Source: Chloroflexota bacterium
GTDB lineage: Bacteria > Chloroflexota > Limnocylindria > Limnocylindrales > CSP1-4
Reading direction: 5' to 3'
Assembly: GCA_016191345.1 (NCBI GenBank)
Contig: JACPOU010000014.1
Location: forward strand, 1 to 64,000
Length of the DNA stretch: 64,000 nucleotides
A program made the translations under genes and the position numbers. The notes beneath the pieces are model-generated. The model made no database searches. It was not told the DNA's origin and saw only the letters and a list, made by a program, of their open reading frames with translations. Position 1 is the stretch's first letter; the number at the start of each line of letters is the position of its first letter. This document shows, one piece after another, positions 48,213 to 58,290 of the stretch.

Positions 48213-50611
48213 CCACGGACATGCTCGGCAAGCGCGTCAAGCGCGTCGAGGACCAGCGCCTCATCACCGGCAAGGGCCGTTACGTCGACGACATCAAGCT
48301 CCAGTCGATGGCGTACTGCGCCATCCTCCGCAGCCCGTATGCCCACGCCCGCATCCGGTCGATCGACACGAGCGGGGCGAAGGCGATGCCCGGCGTCCTC
48401 GACGTCATGACCGGCGCGGACGTCCCGTACAACCCCCTCCCGATGGCCTGGCCCGCGGGCGGCTCGGCGGGCATCCAGAACAACGTCAACACGCCCCGCG
48501 CGCTCGCCACGGACGACGTGAAATGGACCGGCGAGGGTGTCGCCGCGGTCATCGCCGAGACGCCCGAGCAGGCCTTCGACGCGATGGAGGCGATCGTCGT
48601 CGACTGGGAGCCGCTGCCCGCCGTCGTCGATGCCGAGGCGGCCATCCAGCCCGGTGCGCCGCAGCTCCACGAGAACGCGCCGAACAACGTCGTCTTCGAG
48701 TGGTCGGTCGGCGACAAGGCCGGCACCGACGCCGCGGTCGATGCGGCCGAGGTCGTCGTCCGGCAGCGGATCGTCAACCAGCGCCTCATCCCGAACCCGA
48801 TGGAGACCCGCGGCGACATCGGGCTCTACAACCCCGGCACGGACGAGTACACGATCTGGATGTCCAGCCAGACGCCGCACATCCAGCGGATCCTCCTGGC
48901 GATCTTCGTGATGGGCATCCCGGAGCACAAGCTCCGCTGCATCAGCCCGGACGTCGGCGGCGCGTTCGGGACGAAGATCTTCTGCTACGCGGACTACGTC
49001 GTCGTGCTCCTCGCCTCGAAGCGGATCGGCGGCCGGCCGGTCAAATGGGTCGAGAGCCGTCGCGAGAACTACCAGGCCACGATCCACGGCCGGGACCACA
49101 TCACCTACCTCGAGATCGCCGGCAGGCGCGACGGCGAGATCACGGGCCTCCGGGTCAGGACCCTGGCCAACCTCGGCGGCCGGCTCTCGACGATCGGCCC
49201 CGGCATCCCCACGACGCTCTACGCCCGTGTCCTGACCGGCTGCTACCGGATCCCGAACGTCCACGCGGAGGTGACCGGCGTCTACACGCACACCGTGTTC
49301 TTGGATGCCTATCGCGGCGCCGGCCGGCCGGAGGCGCCCTACGTCATCGAGCGGGCGATGGACCTCTTCGCGGCCGAGATCGGCATGGATCCGGCCGCGA
49401 TCCGGCGGAAGAACTTCATCGCCCCGGACCAGTTCCCGTACGAGAACCCCTCGGGGCTCGGGACGGCGTCCGGCGGGGCGAAGATCTACATCGACTCCGG
49501 CAACTACGAGCCGGCCCTCAACCGGGCGCTCGTCATGTCGGGCTACCTCGACGCCGAGGCGGCGAAGGCCGAGGCGCGCACGCGCGGCAAGTACCTCGGC
49601 TTCGGGCTCAGCTCCTACCTCGAGGTCTGCGGCGTCGCGCCGTCCAAGTGGATCGGCGCCGTCGGCGAGGGCTGGGGCGCCGCGATGTGGGAATCGGCGA
49701 ACATCAAGGTCCACCTGACGGGCAAGGTCGTCGTCACGATGGGCACCCAGCCGCAGGGCCAGGGCCACGAGACGACGTACGCCCAGGTCGTCGGCCACGA
49801 GCTCGGCATCCCGATCGAGGACATCGTCGTCCAGCACTCGGACACGCAGGGGACGCCGTTCGGCTACGGCTCGTACGGCAGCCGGACCTCGTCGGTCGGG
49901 AGCACCGCCGCGATCAAGGCCGCCGGGAAGATCCGCGACAAGGCCCGGCGCTACGCCGCCCACATGCTCGAGGCCTCGGTCGAGGATATCGAGATCGATG
50001 GCGCGGAGTACCGGGTCAAGGGCTCCCCGGACAAGAAGAAGACGTTCCAGGAGATCGCGTTCGCGCTCGACCTCGCCTTCGATGCCCCCGAGGGCATGGA
50101 GCCGTACCTCGACGAGACGGCCTACTATGACACCCCGAACTGCACCTGGCCGTTCGGGACGCACGTCGCCGTCGTCGAGATCGACGAGGCGACCGGCTTC
50201 ACGGACCTCGTGAAGTACGTCGCGGTGGACGACGTGGGCAACAAGATCAACCCGATGATCGTCGACGGCCAGCTCCACGGCGGCATCGTCCAGGGCGTCG
50301 GCCAGGCGCTCTGGGAAGGTGCCGTCTACGCGGACGACGGCCAGCTCCTCACCGGATCCATGCTCGACTACGCCGTCCCGCGCGCCTCCTGGCTGCCCCA
50401 GCTGGAGCTCGACGAGACGGTGACGCCCTCGCCGGTCAACCCGCTCGGCGTCAAGGGCGTCGGCGAGGCCGGCGCCATCGCGAGCACCGCCGCTGTCGCC
50501 AACGCCGTCGGCGACGCCCTCCGCCCGATCGGCATCCGCCACCTCGACATGCCGCTCACGCCCCAGCGGGTGTGGAAGGCGATCCAGGCCGCGAAGGGAG
50601 CCCAGGCATGA
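48209..50611 (+). CDS. Molybdenum hydroxylase (form II CoxL-like) large subunit
   Basis: Xanthine dehydrogenase-family large subunit with AYRGAGR active-site motif (49307-49327). Confidence 0.92.
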   Translation: MTTDMLGKRVKRVEDQRLITGKGRYVDDIKLQSMAYCAILRSPYAHARIRSIDTSGAKAMPGVLDVMTGADVPYNPLPMAWPAGGSAGIQNNVNTPRALATDDVKWTGEGVAAVIAETPEQAFDAMEAIVVDWEPLPAVVDAEAAIQPGAPQLHENAPNNVVFEWSVGDKAGTDAAVDAAEVVVRQRIVNQRLIPNPMETRGDIGLYNPGTDEYTIWMSSQTPHIQRILLAIFVMGIPEHKLRCISPDVGGAFGTKIFCYADYVVVLLASKRIGGRPVKWVESRRENYQATIHGRDHITYLEIAGRRDGEITGLRVRTLANLGGRLSTIGPGIPTTLYARVLTGCYRIPNVHAEVTGVYTHTVFLDAYRGAGRPEAPYVIERAMDLFAAEIGMDPAAIRRKNFIAPDQFPYENPSGLGTASGGAKIYIDSGNYEPALNRALVMSGYLDAEAAKAEARTRGKYLGFGLSSYLEVCGVAPSKWIGAVGEGWGAAMWESANIKVHLTGKVVVTMGTQPQGQGHETTYAQVVGHELGIPIEDIVVQHSDTQGTPFGYGSYGSRTSSVGSTAAIKAAGKIRDKARRYAAHMLEASVEDIEIDGAEYRVKGSPDKKKTFQEIAFALDLAFDAPEGMEPYLDETAYYDTPNCTWPFGTHVAVVEIDEATGFTDLVKYVAVDDVGNKINPMIVDGQLHGGIVQGVGQALWEGAVYADDGQLLTGSMLDYAVPRASWLPQLELDETVTPSPVNPLGVKGVGEAGAIASTAAVANAVGDALRPIGIRHLDMPLTPQRVWKAIQAAKGAQA

Positions 50612-51462
50612 TCCCCGCCGCATTCGACTACGTCCGGGCCACCTCGCTCGACGACGCCCTCGCCCGCCTCGCCGCGGGTTCCGGCTCGGCGAAGGCCATC
50701 GCCGGTGGCCAGAGCATCCTGCCGCTCATGAAGCTCCGGCTCGCGCGGCCGGAGCTGCTCGTGGACATCGGACGGCTCGGGGAGCTGCGAGGGGTCCGGC
50801 GCCTGCCCGACGGCCGCGTGGCCGTGGGCGCGCTGACGACCTACGACGAGATGCTCCGCGACGACACGCTGCGCCAGTACGGCCTCCTCGTCGACGCGCT
50901 GCCGAACATCGGCGACGTCCAGGTCCGGAACCGGGGCACGATCGGCGGGTCCATCGCCCATGCCGATCCGGCATCGGACTTGCCGGCGATCCTCCTCGCC
51001 CTGGACGCGGAGATCGTGGCGCGCTCCGCGCGCGACGAGCGGGTCATCGCGGCGACGAGCTTCTTCGAGGGCCCGTTCACGAGCGTCCTCGAGCCCGACG
51101 AGCTGATCACGGAGGTCCGCCTGCCGGGGGGTCGCGACGACGTGGCGTCCGCGTACCGGGCCTTCGAGCAGCCTGCGAGCGGCTACTCGATCGCCGCCGT
51201 CGCGGCGATCGTTGGCGGCCACGATGGGACCCGCTGGAACTTCTGCTCGGTCGGCGTCACCGGGGTCGGGGATCACCCCTACCGGGCCTCGGCCGTGGAG
51301 CAGGCGGTCCGCGAGGGGGCGCCGTTCGACGAGGCCGCCGTGCATGCCAGCCAGGGCCAGGCCGTGGCGTCGGACATCCATGCCGACCGGGAGTATCGGA
51401 TCCATGTCGCGAGCGTGATCGTGCGACGCGCGCTGGAGGCAGCGGCGGTGCGGCTCGGGTGA
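50608..51462 (+). CDS. FAD-binding medium subunit (CoxM-like, form II cluster)
   Basis: [47 protein letters not shown]. Confidence 0.92.
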   Translation: MIPAAFDYVRATSLDDALARLAAGSGSAKAIAGGQSILPLMKLRLARPELLVDIGRLGELRGVRRLPDGRVAVGALTTYDEMLRDDTLRQYGLLVDALPNIGDVQVRNRGTIGGSIAHADPASDLPAILLALDAEIVARSARDERVIAATSFFEGPFTSVLEPDELITEVRLPGGRDDVASAYRAFEQPASGYSIAAVAAIVGGHDGTRWNFCSVGVTGVGDHPYRASAVEQAVREGAPFDEAAVHASQGQAVASDIHADREYRIHVASVIVRRALEAAAVRLG

Positions 51463-51784
51463 TCCGCCCCCGCGGCACCCCGCCGCGCCCGCCGACCTCC
51501 TGTTGCCCCGTCGCTCCCGCCGCACCCCGGTCGTTGCCAGATACGAATGCGGATCGTGTTGGGCGCGGCCTGTCACTTCGACGGCCGGCGGGGCGGTCCG
51601 CCGTGAGCGTGGCTGCGGAAGCCTGGGCTGCACTTGAGGCGCCGATCGACCGATTTCCGCACCTACCACGACGGGGGTTCGTAGCTGGAGGCGATCTGCG
51701 GCTTCTGCGGCGGTACGACGACGCTGGTTCGTACCCGGTGGCCGCGGACCTCTCCCACGAGCGGCCTGCTACGATCGCGACCCG

Positions 51785-52687
51785 ATGACGACGCCCCTGA
51801 GCTCCACCGACGCGATCACCGAGGCCTTCCGCGAGCGCGGCTACATCGCCGATCGCTCGATCGCGACCGCGGTATTCCTTGGTCTGGAGCTGGGACGGCC
51901 GCTGCTCCTCGAGGGCGAGGCCGGCGTCGGCAAGACGGAGCTCGCGAAGGTCCTCGCCAGCTCCCTCGGCACGCGCCTCATCCGGCTCCAGTGCTACGAG
52001 GGCCTGGACGTCAACACCGCGGTCTACGAGTGGAACTACCCGCGCCAGATGCTCGAGATCCGGCTCCTCGAGGCCCGCGGCCAGGCGGACCACGCGACCG
52101 CCCACGACATCTTCGGCCCGGAGTTCCTCATCAAGCGGCCGCTCCTCCAGGCCCTCGAGGCGGGCGCGGACGGCGAGCCGCCGGTCCTCCTCATCGACGA
52201 GATCGACCGGGCGGACGAGGAATTCGAGGCCTATCTCCTCGAGATCCTGTCCGACTTCCAGGTCACCGTGCCGGAAATCGGGACGATCAAGGCGGAGCGT
52301 CCGCCCCGCGTGATCCTGACCTCCAACCGCACACGCGAGGTCCACGACGCCCTGAAGCGTCGCTGCCTCTACCACTGGATCGACTACCCGTCGGCGGCCA
52401 AGGAGTTCGAGATCGTCCAGGCCCGCCTGCCGCAGGCGTCGGAGCAGCTCGCCCAAGCCGTCGTCGCGTTCGTCCACCGGCTCCGCGAGGCCGACCTCAC
52501 GAAGGTGCCCGGGATCGCCGAGACGCTCGACTGGGCCGCCGCGCTGATGGCCCTGGGCGCGACCGAGCTGACGCCGGCTGTCGTCGACGAGACCCTCGGC
52601 GTGGTCCTCAAGTACGAGGAGGACATCCGGCAGATCCGCGGCGAGACCGTGAAGAGCTACCTCGCCGAGGCGCCGGCCGGCCGCTGA
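51785..52687 (+). CDS. MoxR-family AAA+ ATPase (CoxD-like)
   Basis: LLEGEAGVGKTELAKVLA Walker A, VLLIDEIDRADEEFEAYLLEILSD Walker B. Confidence 0.9.
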   Translation: MTTPLSSTDAITEAFRERGYIADRSIATAVFLGLELGRPLLLEGEAGVGKTELAKVLASSLGTRLIRLQCYEGLDVNTAVYEWNYPRQMLEIRLLEARGQADHATAHDIFGPEFLIKRPLLQALEAGADGEPPVLLIDEIDRADEEFEAYLLEILSDFQVTVPEIGTIKAERPPRVILTSNRTREVHDALKRRCLYHWIDYPSAAKEFEIVQARLPQASEQLAQAVVAFVHRLREADLTKVPGIAETLDWAAALMALGATELTPAVVDETLGVVLKYEEDIRQIRGETVKSYLAEAPAGR

Positions 52688-52716
52688 GGCCGGCCCCGCG
52701 GGCAGCGGACCTGGCA

Positions 52717-54093
52717 ATGACCGACCCGGCGATCGTCCCGAGCGGGCCGCGCGAGGCCGTCGACGGCCACCGTCTCCTCGCGCGCGCCGTCGGGTTCGGT
52801 CGCGAGCTCCGCAGGGCCGGCCTCGGCGTGGACCTCGGGGCGGAGATCGACTTCACCCGGGCCCTCAGCGTCATCGACATCGGCGACCGCGAGCAGGTCC
52901 GGGCGGCCGGTGCGGCGGTCTTCACCCGGCGCCGCGACGACCGGCCCGTCTACGACCGGGTCTTCGATCGCTACTGGCGCCGCCGCTCCCTCCAGCCGAA
53001 CCTCGAGGCACCGGGCTCGGAGCAGCACCCCGAATCCGCCCCCTCGGACGAGGGCGTGCCGCAGGACGCCGCGATGCCCGGCGACGAGCGCTCCGAGCTG
53101 CCCGAGGACCGGGCGGGGATGCCGATCCCGACGGACGGCGACGTCGAAGCGGACGAGGCGGCCCCCGACATCGTCACGATCTCGCCGGACGCCTACAGCC
53201 GCTCGGATACGCTCCGCCATCGCGACTTCGACCGGATGACGGCGCAGGAGCTCCGGGACGCGGAGCGGCTCGTGGACCTCCTCGAGCCGCGTCTGGAGCT
53301 TCGCCGGACGCGCCGCTACGAGCTCCACCGGCACGGGCGGCGTCTCGCGCCGCGGGCGATGTTCCGGCGCAATCTCGCGACGGGCGGCGAGATCATCGAC
53401 TGGGTCTGGCGGCGGCCGGTGAAGCGGCCCCGCCCGCTCGTCGTCCTGTGTGACATCTCGGGATCGATGGAGCGCCACTCGCGGCTGCTCCTGCGCTTCG
53501 TCCAGGCCCTCTCCTCGTCGTCCGCCGTGAAGACGGAGTCGTTCGTGTTCGGAACCCGCCTGACCCGCGTCACGCGGCTGCTCAAGGACCGGAACCGGGA
53601 TCGTGCGCTGGCCCGCGTGGCGGACACCGTGACCGACTGGGCCGGCGGGACCCGGATCGGGGAGTCGTTCCGCGACTTCAACCACCGCTGGGCCCGCCGG
53701 ACGCTCCGGACGAGCGGCGTCGTGATCGTCGTCTCCGACGGCTGGGATCGCGGCGACCCGAAGCTCGTGGAGCAGGAGACGGCCCGCCTCCGCCGCAACT
53801 GCCATCGCCTCGTCTGGCTGAACCCGCTGGCCGGGACGCCCGGCTACCAGCCCCTCGCCGCCGGGATGCGCGCGGCGTACCCGTACATCGACGACTTCCT
53901 GGCGGCGGGCACCGTCGCGAGCCTGGAGCGGCTCGGCGAGATCCTTGCCGGCGGCCGCGCCTCCGACACCCGGCGCGGGAGCGAGGCGGCCGCCCACGTC
54001 GCCCCGAGCCCGGACGCGGCGCGAACCTTTGCCCCGCCGGCCAAGGTCGAGCGCCGGCCGGCCGACCCGTTCGCGGCCCAGCCGCTGCGTTGA
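52717..54093 (+). CDS. VWA domain-containing CoxE-like protein
   Basis: LVVLCDISGSMERHSRLLLRFVQAL MIDAS, TRIGESFRDFNHRWARR. Confidence 0.9.
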   Translation: MTDPAIVPSGPREAVDGHRLLARAVGFGRELRRAGLGVDLGAEIDFTRALSVIDIGDREQVRAAGAAVFTRRRDDRPVYDRVFDRYWRRRSLQPNLEAPGSEQHPESAPSDEGVPQDAAMPGDERSELPEDRAGMPIPTDGDVEADEAAPDIVTISPDAYSRSDTLRHRDFDRMTAQELRDAERLVDLLEPRLELRRTRRYELHRHGRRLAPRAMFRRNLATGGEIIDWVWRRPVKRPRPLVVLCDISGSMERHSRLLLRFVQALSSSSAVKTESFVFGTRLTRVTRLLKDRNRDRALARVADTVTDWAGGTRIGESFRDFNHRWARRTLRTSGVVIVVSDGWDRGDPKLVEQETARLRRNCHRLVWLNPLAGTPGYQPLAAGMRAAYPYIDDFLAAGTVASLERLGEILAGGRASDTRRGSEAAAHVAPSPDAARTFAPPAKVERRPADPFAAQPLR

Positions 54094-54130
54094 GCCCGGG
54101 ACAACCGCGGCCCCCGAGTAGGATGTCCGC

Positions 54131-55246
54131 ATGCGCGACCTTCTCGACACGATCGACGCCTGGCGGGAACAGGGAATGGAGGCGGGGCGCGCCGTCGTTG
54201 TCCGGACGTTCGGGTCGGCGCCGCGGCCGGAAGGCGCGGTGCTCCTCCGCGCGACGGACGGGCGCCTGATGGGCTCGGTGAGCGGCGGCTGCGTGGAGGG
54301 CGCGGCGGCGGAGGAGATCGAGCGGGCCCGTGCCACCGGCAACGCCCGGGTGATCCGCTACGGCATCAGCGACGAGGAGGCCTGGGGCGTCGGGCTCGCC
54401 TGCGGCGGGACCATCGACGTGCTCATGGAGCCCCACGTCCGGCCCGAGGTCGTCGAGGCGGCGCGCCGGTCCGCCGGCACGCGCGGGGAATCCGTCGCCA
54501 TCGCGATCCCGCTCCCCGCCGACGCGCCACCCGCCGAGGCTGGCGCGCATCCGCCGGGGGTTGGCGCCCCGCCGGAGCCGCCGATCGTCGTCGTGGCCGG
54601 CCACGGCATCACGTCCGGCTCCACGGGGACGGATGCCGGCGATGCGGAGCTGGTCGTGGCCGCCGGCCAGCTGCTCGAGGAGGGCCGTTCCCGGATCGTC
54701 GAGACCGCCGGCCGTGCCTTCTTCGTCGAGGCCTATCCGGTGCGCCCGCGGCTCGTCGTCGTCGGCGCGGTGGAGGTGGCCCGGTCGCTCGTCCGCTACG
54801 CCCGGGAGCTGGGCTACGAGACCGCCGTCATCGATGCCCGGGCTGCCTTCGCGACCCGCGAGCGCATCCCCGATGCGGATCGCCTCGAGGTCGCCTGGCC
54901 CGACGAGGCATTCGCGACCCTCGAGGTCGGGCCGAACGACGCCGTCGCGATCCTGTCCCACGACCCGAAGTTCGACGAGCCGGCGATCGTGGAGGCCGTG
55001 CGGCGGGGCTGCCGCTATGTCGGCGCGGTCGGGTCGCGGAAGACGCAGGCGAATCGGCGGGCACGTTTGGCCGAGAGCGGCCTGACCACCGCGGAGATCG
55101 CCACGGTCCACGGGCCCATCGGCCTGGACCTCGGCGGCCGGGAACCGGCCGAGACGGCCCTCGCGATCATGGCCGAGATCGTCGCCGAGCGGCGCGGAGG
55201 GACCGGGTCGCCGATGCGCCAGCGCATGGCCGCCGCGGTCGGGTGA
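54131..55246 (+). CDS. XdhC/CoxF family maturation protein
   Basis: GSAPRPEGAVLLRATDGRLMGSVSGGCVEG; GCRYVGAVGSRKTQANRRARL; GLDLGGREPAETALAIMAEIVA. Confidence 0.92.
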   Translation: MRDLLDTIDAWREQGMEAGRAVVVRTFGSAPRPEGAVLLRATDGRLMGSVSGGCVEGAAAEEIERARATGNARVIRYGISDEEAWGVGLACGGTIDVLMEPHVRPEVVEAARRSAGTRGESVAIAIPLPADAPPAEAGAHPPGVGAPPEPPIVVVAGHGITSGSTGTDAGDAELVVAAGQLLEEGRSRIVETAGRAFFVEAYPVRPRLVVVGAVEVARSLVRYARELGYETAVIDARAAFATRERIPDADRLEVAWPDEAFATLEVGPNDAVAILSHDPKFDEPAIVEAVRRGCRYVGAVGSRKTQANRRARLAESGLTTAEIATVHGPIGLDLGGREPAETALAIMAEIVAERRGGTGSPMRQRMAAAVG

Positions 55247-55277
55247 GCCGGCGCCACACGCTGAGCCGAGAGTCTGC

Positions 55278-56705
55278 GTGAGCCCGCGCGTCACGGCGAT
55301 CGTCCTCGCGGCAGGCGCCGGTACCCGATTTGGCGGGGCCAAGCTCCTTGCACGAATCGACGGACGCCCGGTCCTCCAGCACGTCCTCGACGCCCTGGTC
55401 GCCGGCGGGATCGACGATCCGGTCGTGGTGCTCGGCAACGACGCGCTGGCGCTCGAGGCCGCCATCGACTGGCGCGTCGCCCGCCGGATCCGGAACCCGG
55501 AGCCGGGTCGCGGCCTCGCCAGCTCGCTCCATCTCGGCTGGGCAGCGGCGATGGGTGACCCCGTGCGCCGCCCCGACGCCGCGATCGTCGCGCTCGGCGA
55601 CCAGCCGCTCCTCGACCCTGATGTCCTGCGGGCCCTCGTCACGGCGCCGCTGGACCCTGCCCGCCCGATCCTCGTCGCCCACCACGCCGACGGCGCGAGG
55701 AACCCGGTCCGGATCGAGGCCGCGGCGGCCGACCTCGTCGCCGCGGCGAGTGGCGACCGCGGGCTGGGTCCGCTTCTCGACAGCCAGCCGGACCGGGTCC
55801 GCCGCCTCGACGTCGAGAGCCGGAACCCGGACATCGACCGGCGGGGCGACCTCGTCGCGATCCTCGAGGCGCGGTGGCGCGCCCGGGTCGAGGCGAACGC
55901 GGCCCAGGTCGAGCGATTCCGGGAGGCCCCGGACGGCGCCGACTTCTACGCGACGGTGAGCCGGACCTTCGTCGGGGATCCGGGGCGCTCCGACGATCCC
56001 GTCCTCGCGGCCCTGCTGGACCTCGCTCGCCCCGGCGACACGTGGCTGGACGTCGGCGCCGGCGCTGGCCGCTATGCCCTCCCGATCGCTCGCCGGGTCC
56101 GGGCCGTGATGGCCGTCGATCCGTCGAACTCGATGCTCGACGCTCTCCGCGCGGCGGCATTCGAGCATCGGATCGAGAACGTTCAGGCCCTGCATGGGCG
56201 CTGGCCACCATCAGCGGAACTGCGGGCTTCGCTCGGCCCCGACCCCGTCGCGGAGGTGGCCCTGGTCGCCCATGTCGGGTACGACGTTGCCGCGATCGGC
56301 CCGTTCGTCGAGGCCCTGGAACGCGCCGCTGCGCGCGGCTGCGTTGCCGTCCTCATGCATGAGAGCCCCGCGGCGATCGCCGCCCCGTTCTGGCCGATCG
56401 TTCATGGCGAGGATCGGGAGCCGCTGCCGGCGCTTCCGGCCCTCGTGGAGCTCCTCGAGGCACGGGGCGCGAGGCCGGTCGTGGCCCACGTCCGCGGCGA
56501 GCGTCGGCGATGGGCAGACCGTGAGGAACTTCTGGCCCTCCTGCGCCGCCAGCTCTGGGTCGTCCCGGGAACCGGCCCGGATCGCCGCCTGGCTGGGGCC
56601 ATGACCCAACTCGTCGGGCGTGATTCCGACGGCTCACTGACGATCCGGGGCACGCCGCCCCCGGATATCGGAATCGTCACGTGGAGTGGCCGCGAATCCC
56701 GTTGA
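55278..56705 (+). CDS. MobA/MocA-like nucleotidyltransferase fused to class I SAM methyltransferase
   Basis: N-term VLAAGAGTRFGGAKLLARIDGRPVLQHVL ... ALGDQPLLDPDVLRALV; C-term DTWLDVGAGAGRYALPIARRVRAVMAVDPSNSMLDALR; one continuous ORF, GTG start. Confidence 0.88.
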   Translation: MSPRVTAIVLAAGAGTRFGGAKLLARIDGRPVLQHVLDALVAGGIDDPVVVLGNDALALEAAIDWRVARRIRNPEPGRGLASSLHLGWAAAMGDPVRRPDAAIVALGDQPLLDPDVLRALVTAPLDPARPILVAHHADGARNPVRIEAAAADLVAAASGDRGLGPLLDSQPDRVRRLDVESRNPDIDRRGDLVAILEARWRARVEANAAQVERFREAPDGADFYATVSRTFVGDPGRSDDPVLAALLDLARPGDTWLDVGAGAGRYALPIARRVRAVMAVDPSNSMLDALRAAAFEHRIENVQALHGRWPPSAELRASLGPDPVAEVALVAHVGYDVAAIGPFVEALERAAARGCVAVLMHESPAAIAAPFWPIVHGEDREPLPALPALVELLEARGARPVVAHVRGERRRWADREELLALLRRQLWVVPGTGPDRRLAGAMTQLVGRDSDGSLTIRGTPPPDIGIVTWSGRESR

Positions 56706-56873
56706 CGCAGCAACCGATCCGGGCAGATACTCGGCGGGACGCATTTCCCCGCTCCGGACACCGCGAGGCGCTCGCCTGTTCGGAAGATCGAGTCATCCAG
56801 GCCAGCCCCGTCATGCCGCGACGGGTCGCGCGCACCCTCCCGCTCGGAGGGCTGAAGGAGGATCGGTCGAGCG

Positions 56874-57743
56874 ATGATCCCGCCTGCATTCGACTACGTG
56901 CGACCCGCGGACCTGGGCGAAGCGCTCCGGATCCTCAAGGAACGTGAGGGAGACGCAAAGGTCCTCTCAGGTGGCTACAGCCTCCTGCCGCTCATGAAGC
57001 TCCGCCTGGCGCAGCCGGCGCTGCTCGTGGACATCCAGGACGTTGGCGGAATCGATGGGATCGACCGCACGGGGAATGTATTCCGGATCGGGGGCCGCGC
57101 AACGCACCGTCGGATCCTGGAGGACGCATCCCTTGGCTCCGTGCTCCCGATCATGCGTGACGTGGCCGCGGGCATCGGCGACCCGCAGATCCGCAACTGG
57201 GGAACCATCGGCGGCTCGGTCGCTCACGCAGACCCGGCGGCCGACTGGCCGGCGGTCCTCCAGGCCCTCCACGCCTCGATCGTGGTGCAGAGCGTGGCCG
57301 GCGAGCGCGTCGTTCCCGCGCGGGGCTTCTTCATCGACGCGTTCCAGACCGGCATCGAGCCGGACGAGATCCTGACCGAGATCCGGATCCCGGTCCCGGC
57401 TGGGCGGAGCGGAGGTTCGTACCAGAAATTGGAGCGTCGGGCCGGTGACTTCTCGACGGTCGGGGCCGCCGTCCAGCTGACGCTCGGGTCTGACGGCCGC
57501 GTCAGCGCAATCGGCATCGGCCTGACCGCGGTCGGGGACGCGGCGTTTGCGGCCACTGAGGCCGAGGGCGTGCTCCACGGCGCCGAGCCGGGTGATGAGG
57601 CGATCCGAGGAGCGGCTGCGGCGGCGTCCCGGCAGAGCCGTCCCGGGACGGACAGCCATGGCCCGGCCGAGTACAAGCTGGCGATGGTGACCGAGATGAC
57701 TGTCCGCGCGCTGCGCGCGGCCGTGGCCCGGGCGCAGGGGTAG
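56874..57743 (+). CDS. coxM: Form I CO dehydrogenase medium (FAD) subunit
   Basis: [52 protein letters not shown]; adjacent to form I coxL. Confidence 0.92.
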   Translation: MIPPAFDYVRPADLGEALRILKEREGDAKVLSGGYSLLPLMKLRLAQPALLVDIQDVGGIDGIDRTGNVFRIGGRATHRRILEDASLGSVLPIMRDVAAGIGDPQIRNWGTIGGSVAHADPAADWPAVLQALHASIVVQSVAGERVVPARGFFIDAFQTGIEPDEILTEIRIPVPAGRSGGSYQKLERRAGDFSTVGAAVQLTLGSDGRVSAIGIGLTAVGDAAFAATEAEGVLHGAEPGDEAIRGAAAAASRQSRPGTDSHGPAEYKLAMVTEMTVRALRAAVARAQG

Positions 57744-57751
57744 GGAGCAAG

Positions 57752-58279
57752 ATGACGACACAGCACGTCAGGGTCACCGTCAACGGCACCATCCGGGAGG
57801 CGGACGTGGAGCCACGCCTCCTCCTCGTGCACCTGTTGCGTGAGAACTTCGGGCTGACCGGCACCCACGTCGGTTGCGATACGAGCAACTGTGGGGCCTG
57901 CACGGTGCACGTCAACGGCATGAGCGCCAAGAGCTGCACGATGCTTGCCGTCCAGGCAGATGGCGCCGAGGTCAGGACGATCGAGGGGATGGCGGACGGG
58001 GCCACGCTCCACCCGCTGCAGCAGGCGTTCTGGGACCAGCACGGCCTCCAGTGCGGGTTCTGTACCCCGGGCATGATCATGCAGTCTGCCTGGCTCCTGG
58101 AGCAGAACCCTCAGCCGACCGAAGACGAGATTCGACTGGGGATCAGCGGCAACCTCTGCCGCTGCACGGGTTACGTGAACATTGTCAAGGCGATCCAGCA
58201 GGCATCCGGTCAACTCCCCGGCGGGGAGTCGGCTCCGGTAGAGGCTGCTGCGATCGTTGACACAGCACCGGCCAGCTGA
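57752..58279 (+). CDS. coxS: Form I CO dehydrogenase small [2Fe-2S] subunit
   Basis: [55 protein letters not shown]. Confidence 0.93.
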   Translation: MTTQHVRVTVNGTIREADVEPRLLLVHLLRENFGLTGTHVGCDTSNCGACTVHVNGMSAKSCTMLAVQADGAEVRTIEGMADGATLHPLQQAFWDQHGLQCGFCTPGMIMQSAWLLEQNPQPTEDEIRLGISGNLCRCTGYVNIVKAIQQASGQLPGGESAPVEAAAIVDTAPAS

Positions 58280-58290
58280 GGGACCACGAG

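Noticed and set aside
51459-51788. 109-aa ORF between the form II coxM and the MoxR gene
   Set aside because: No recognisable domain and overlaps flanking coding ends; treated as intergenic
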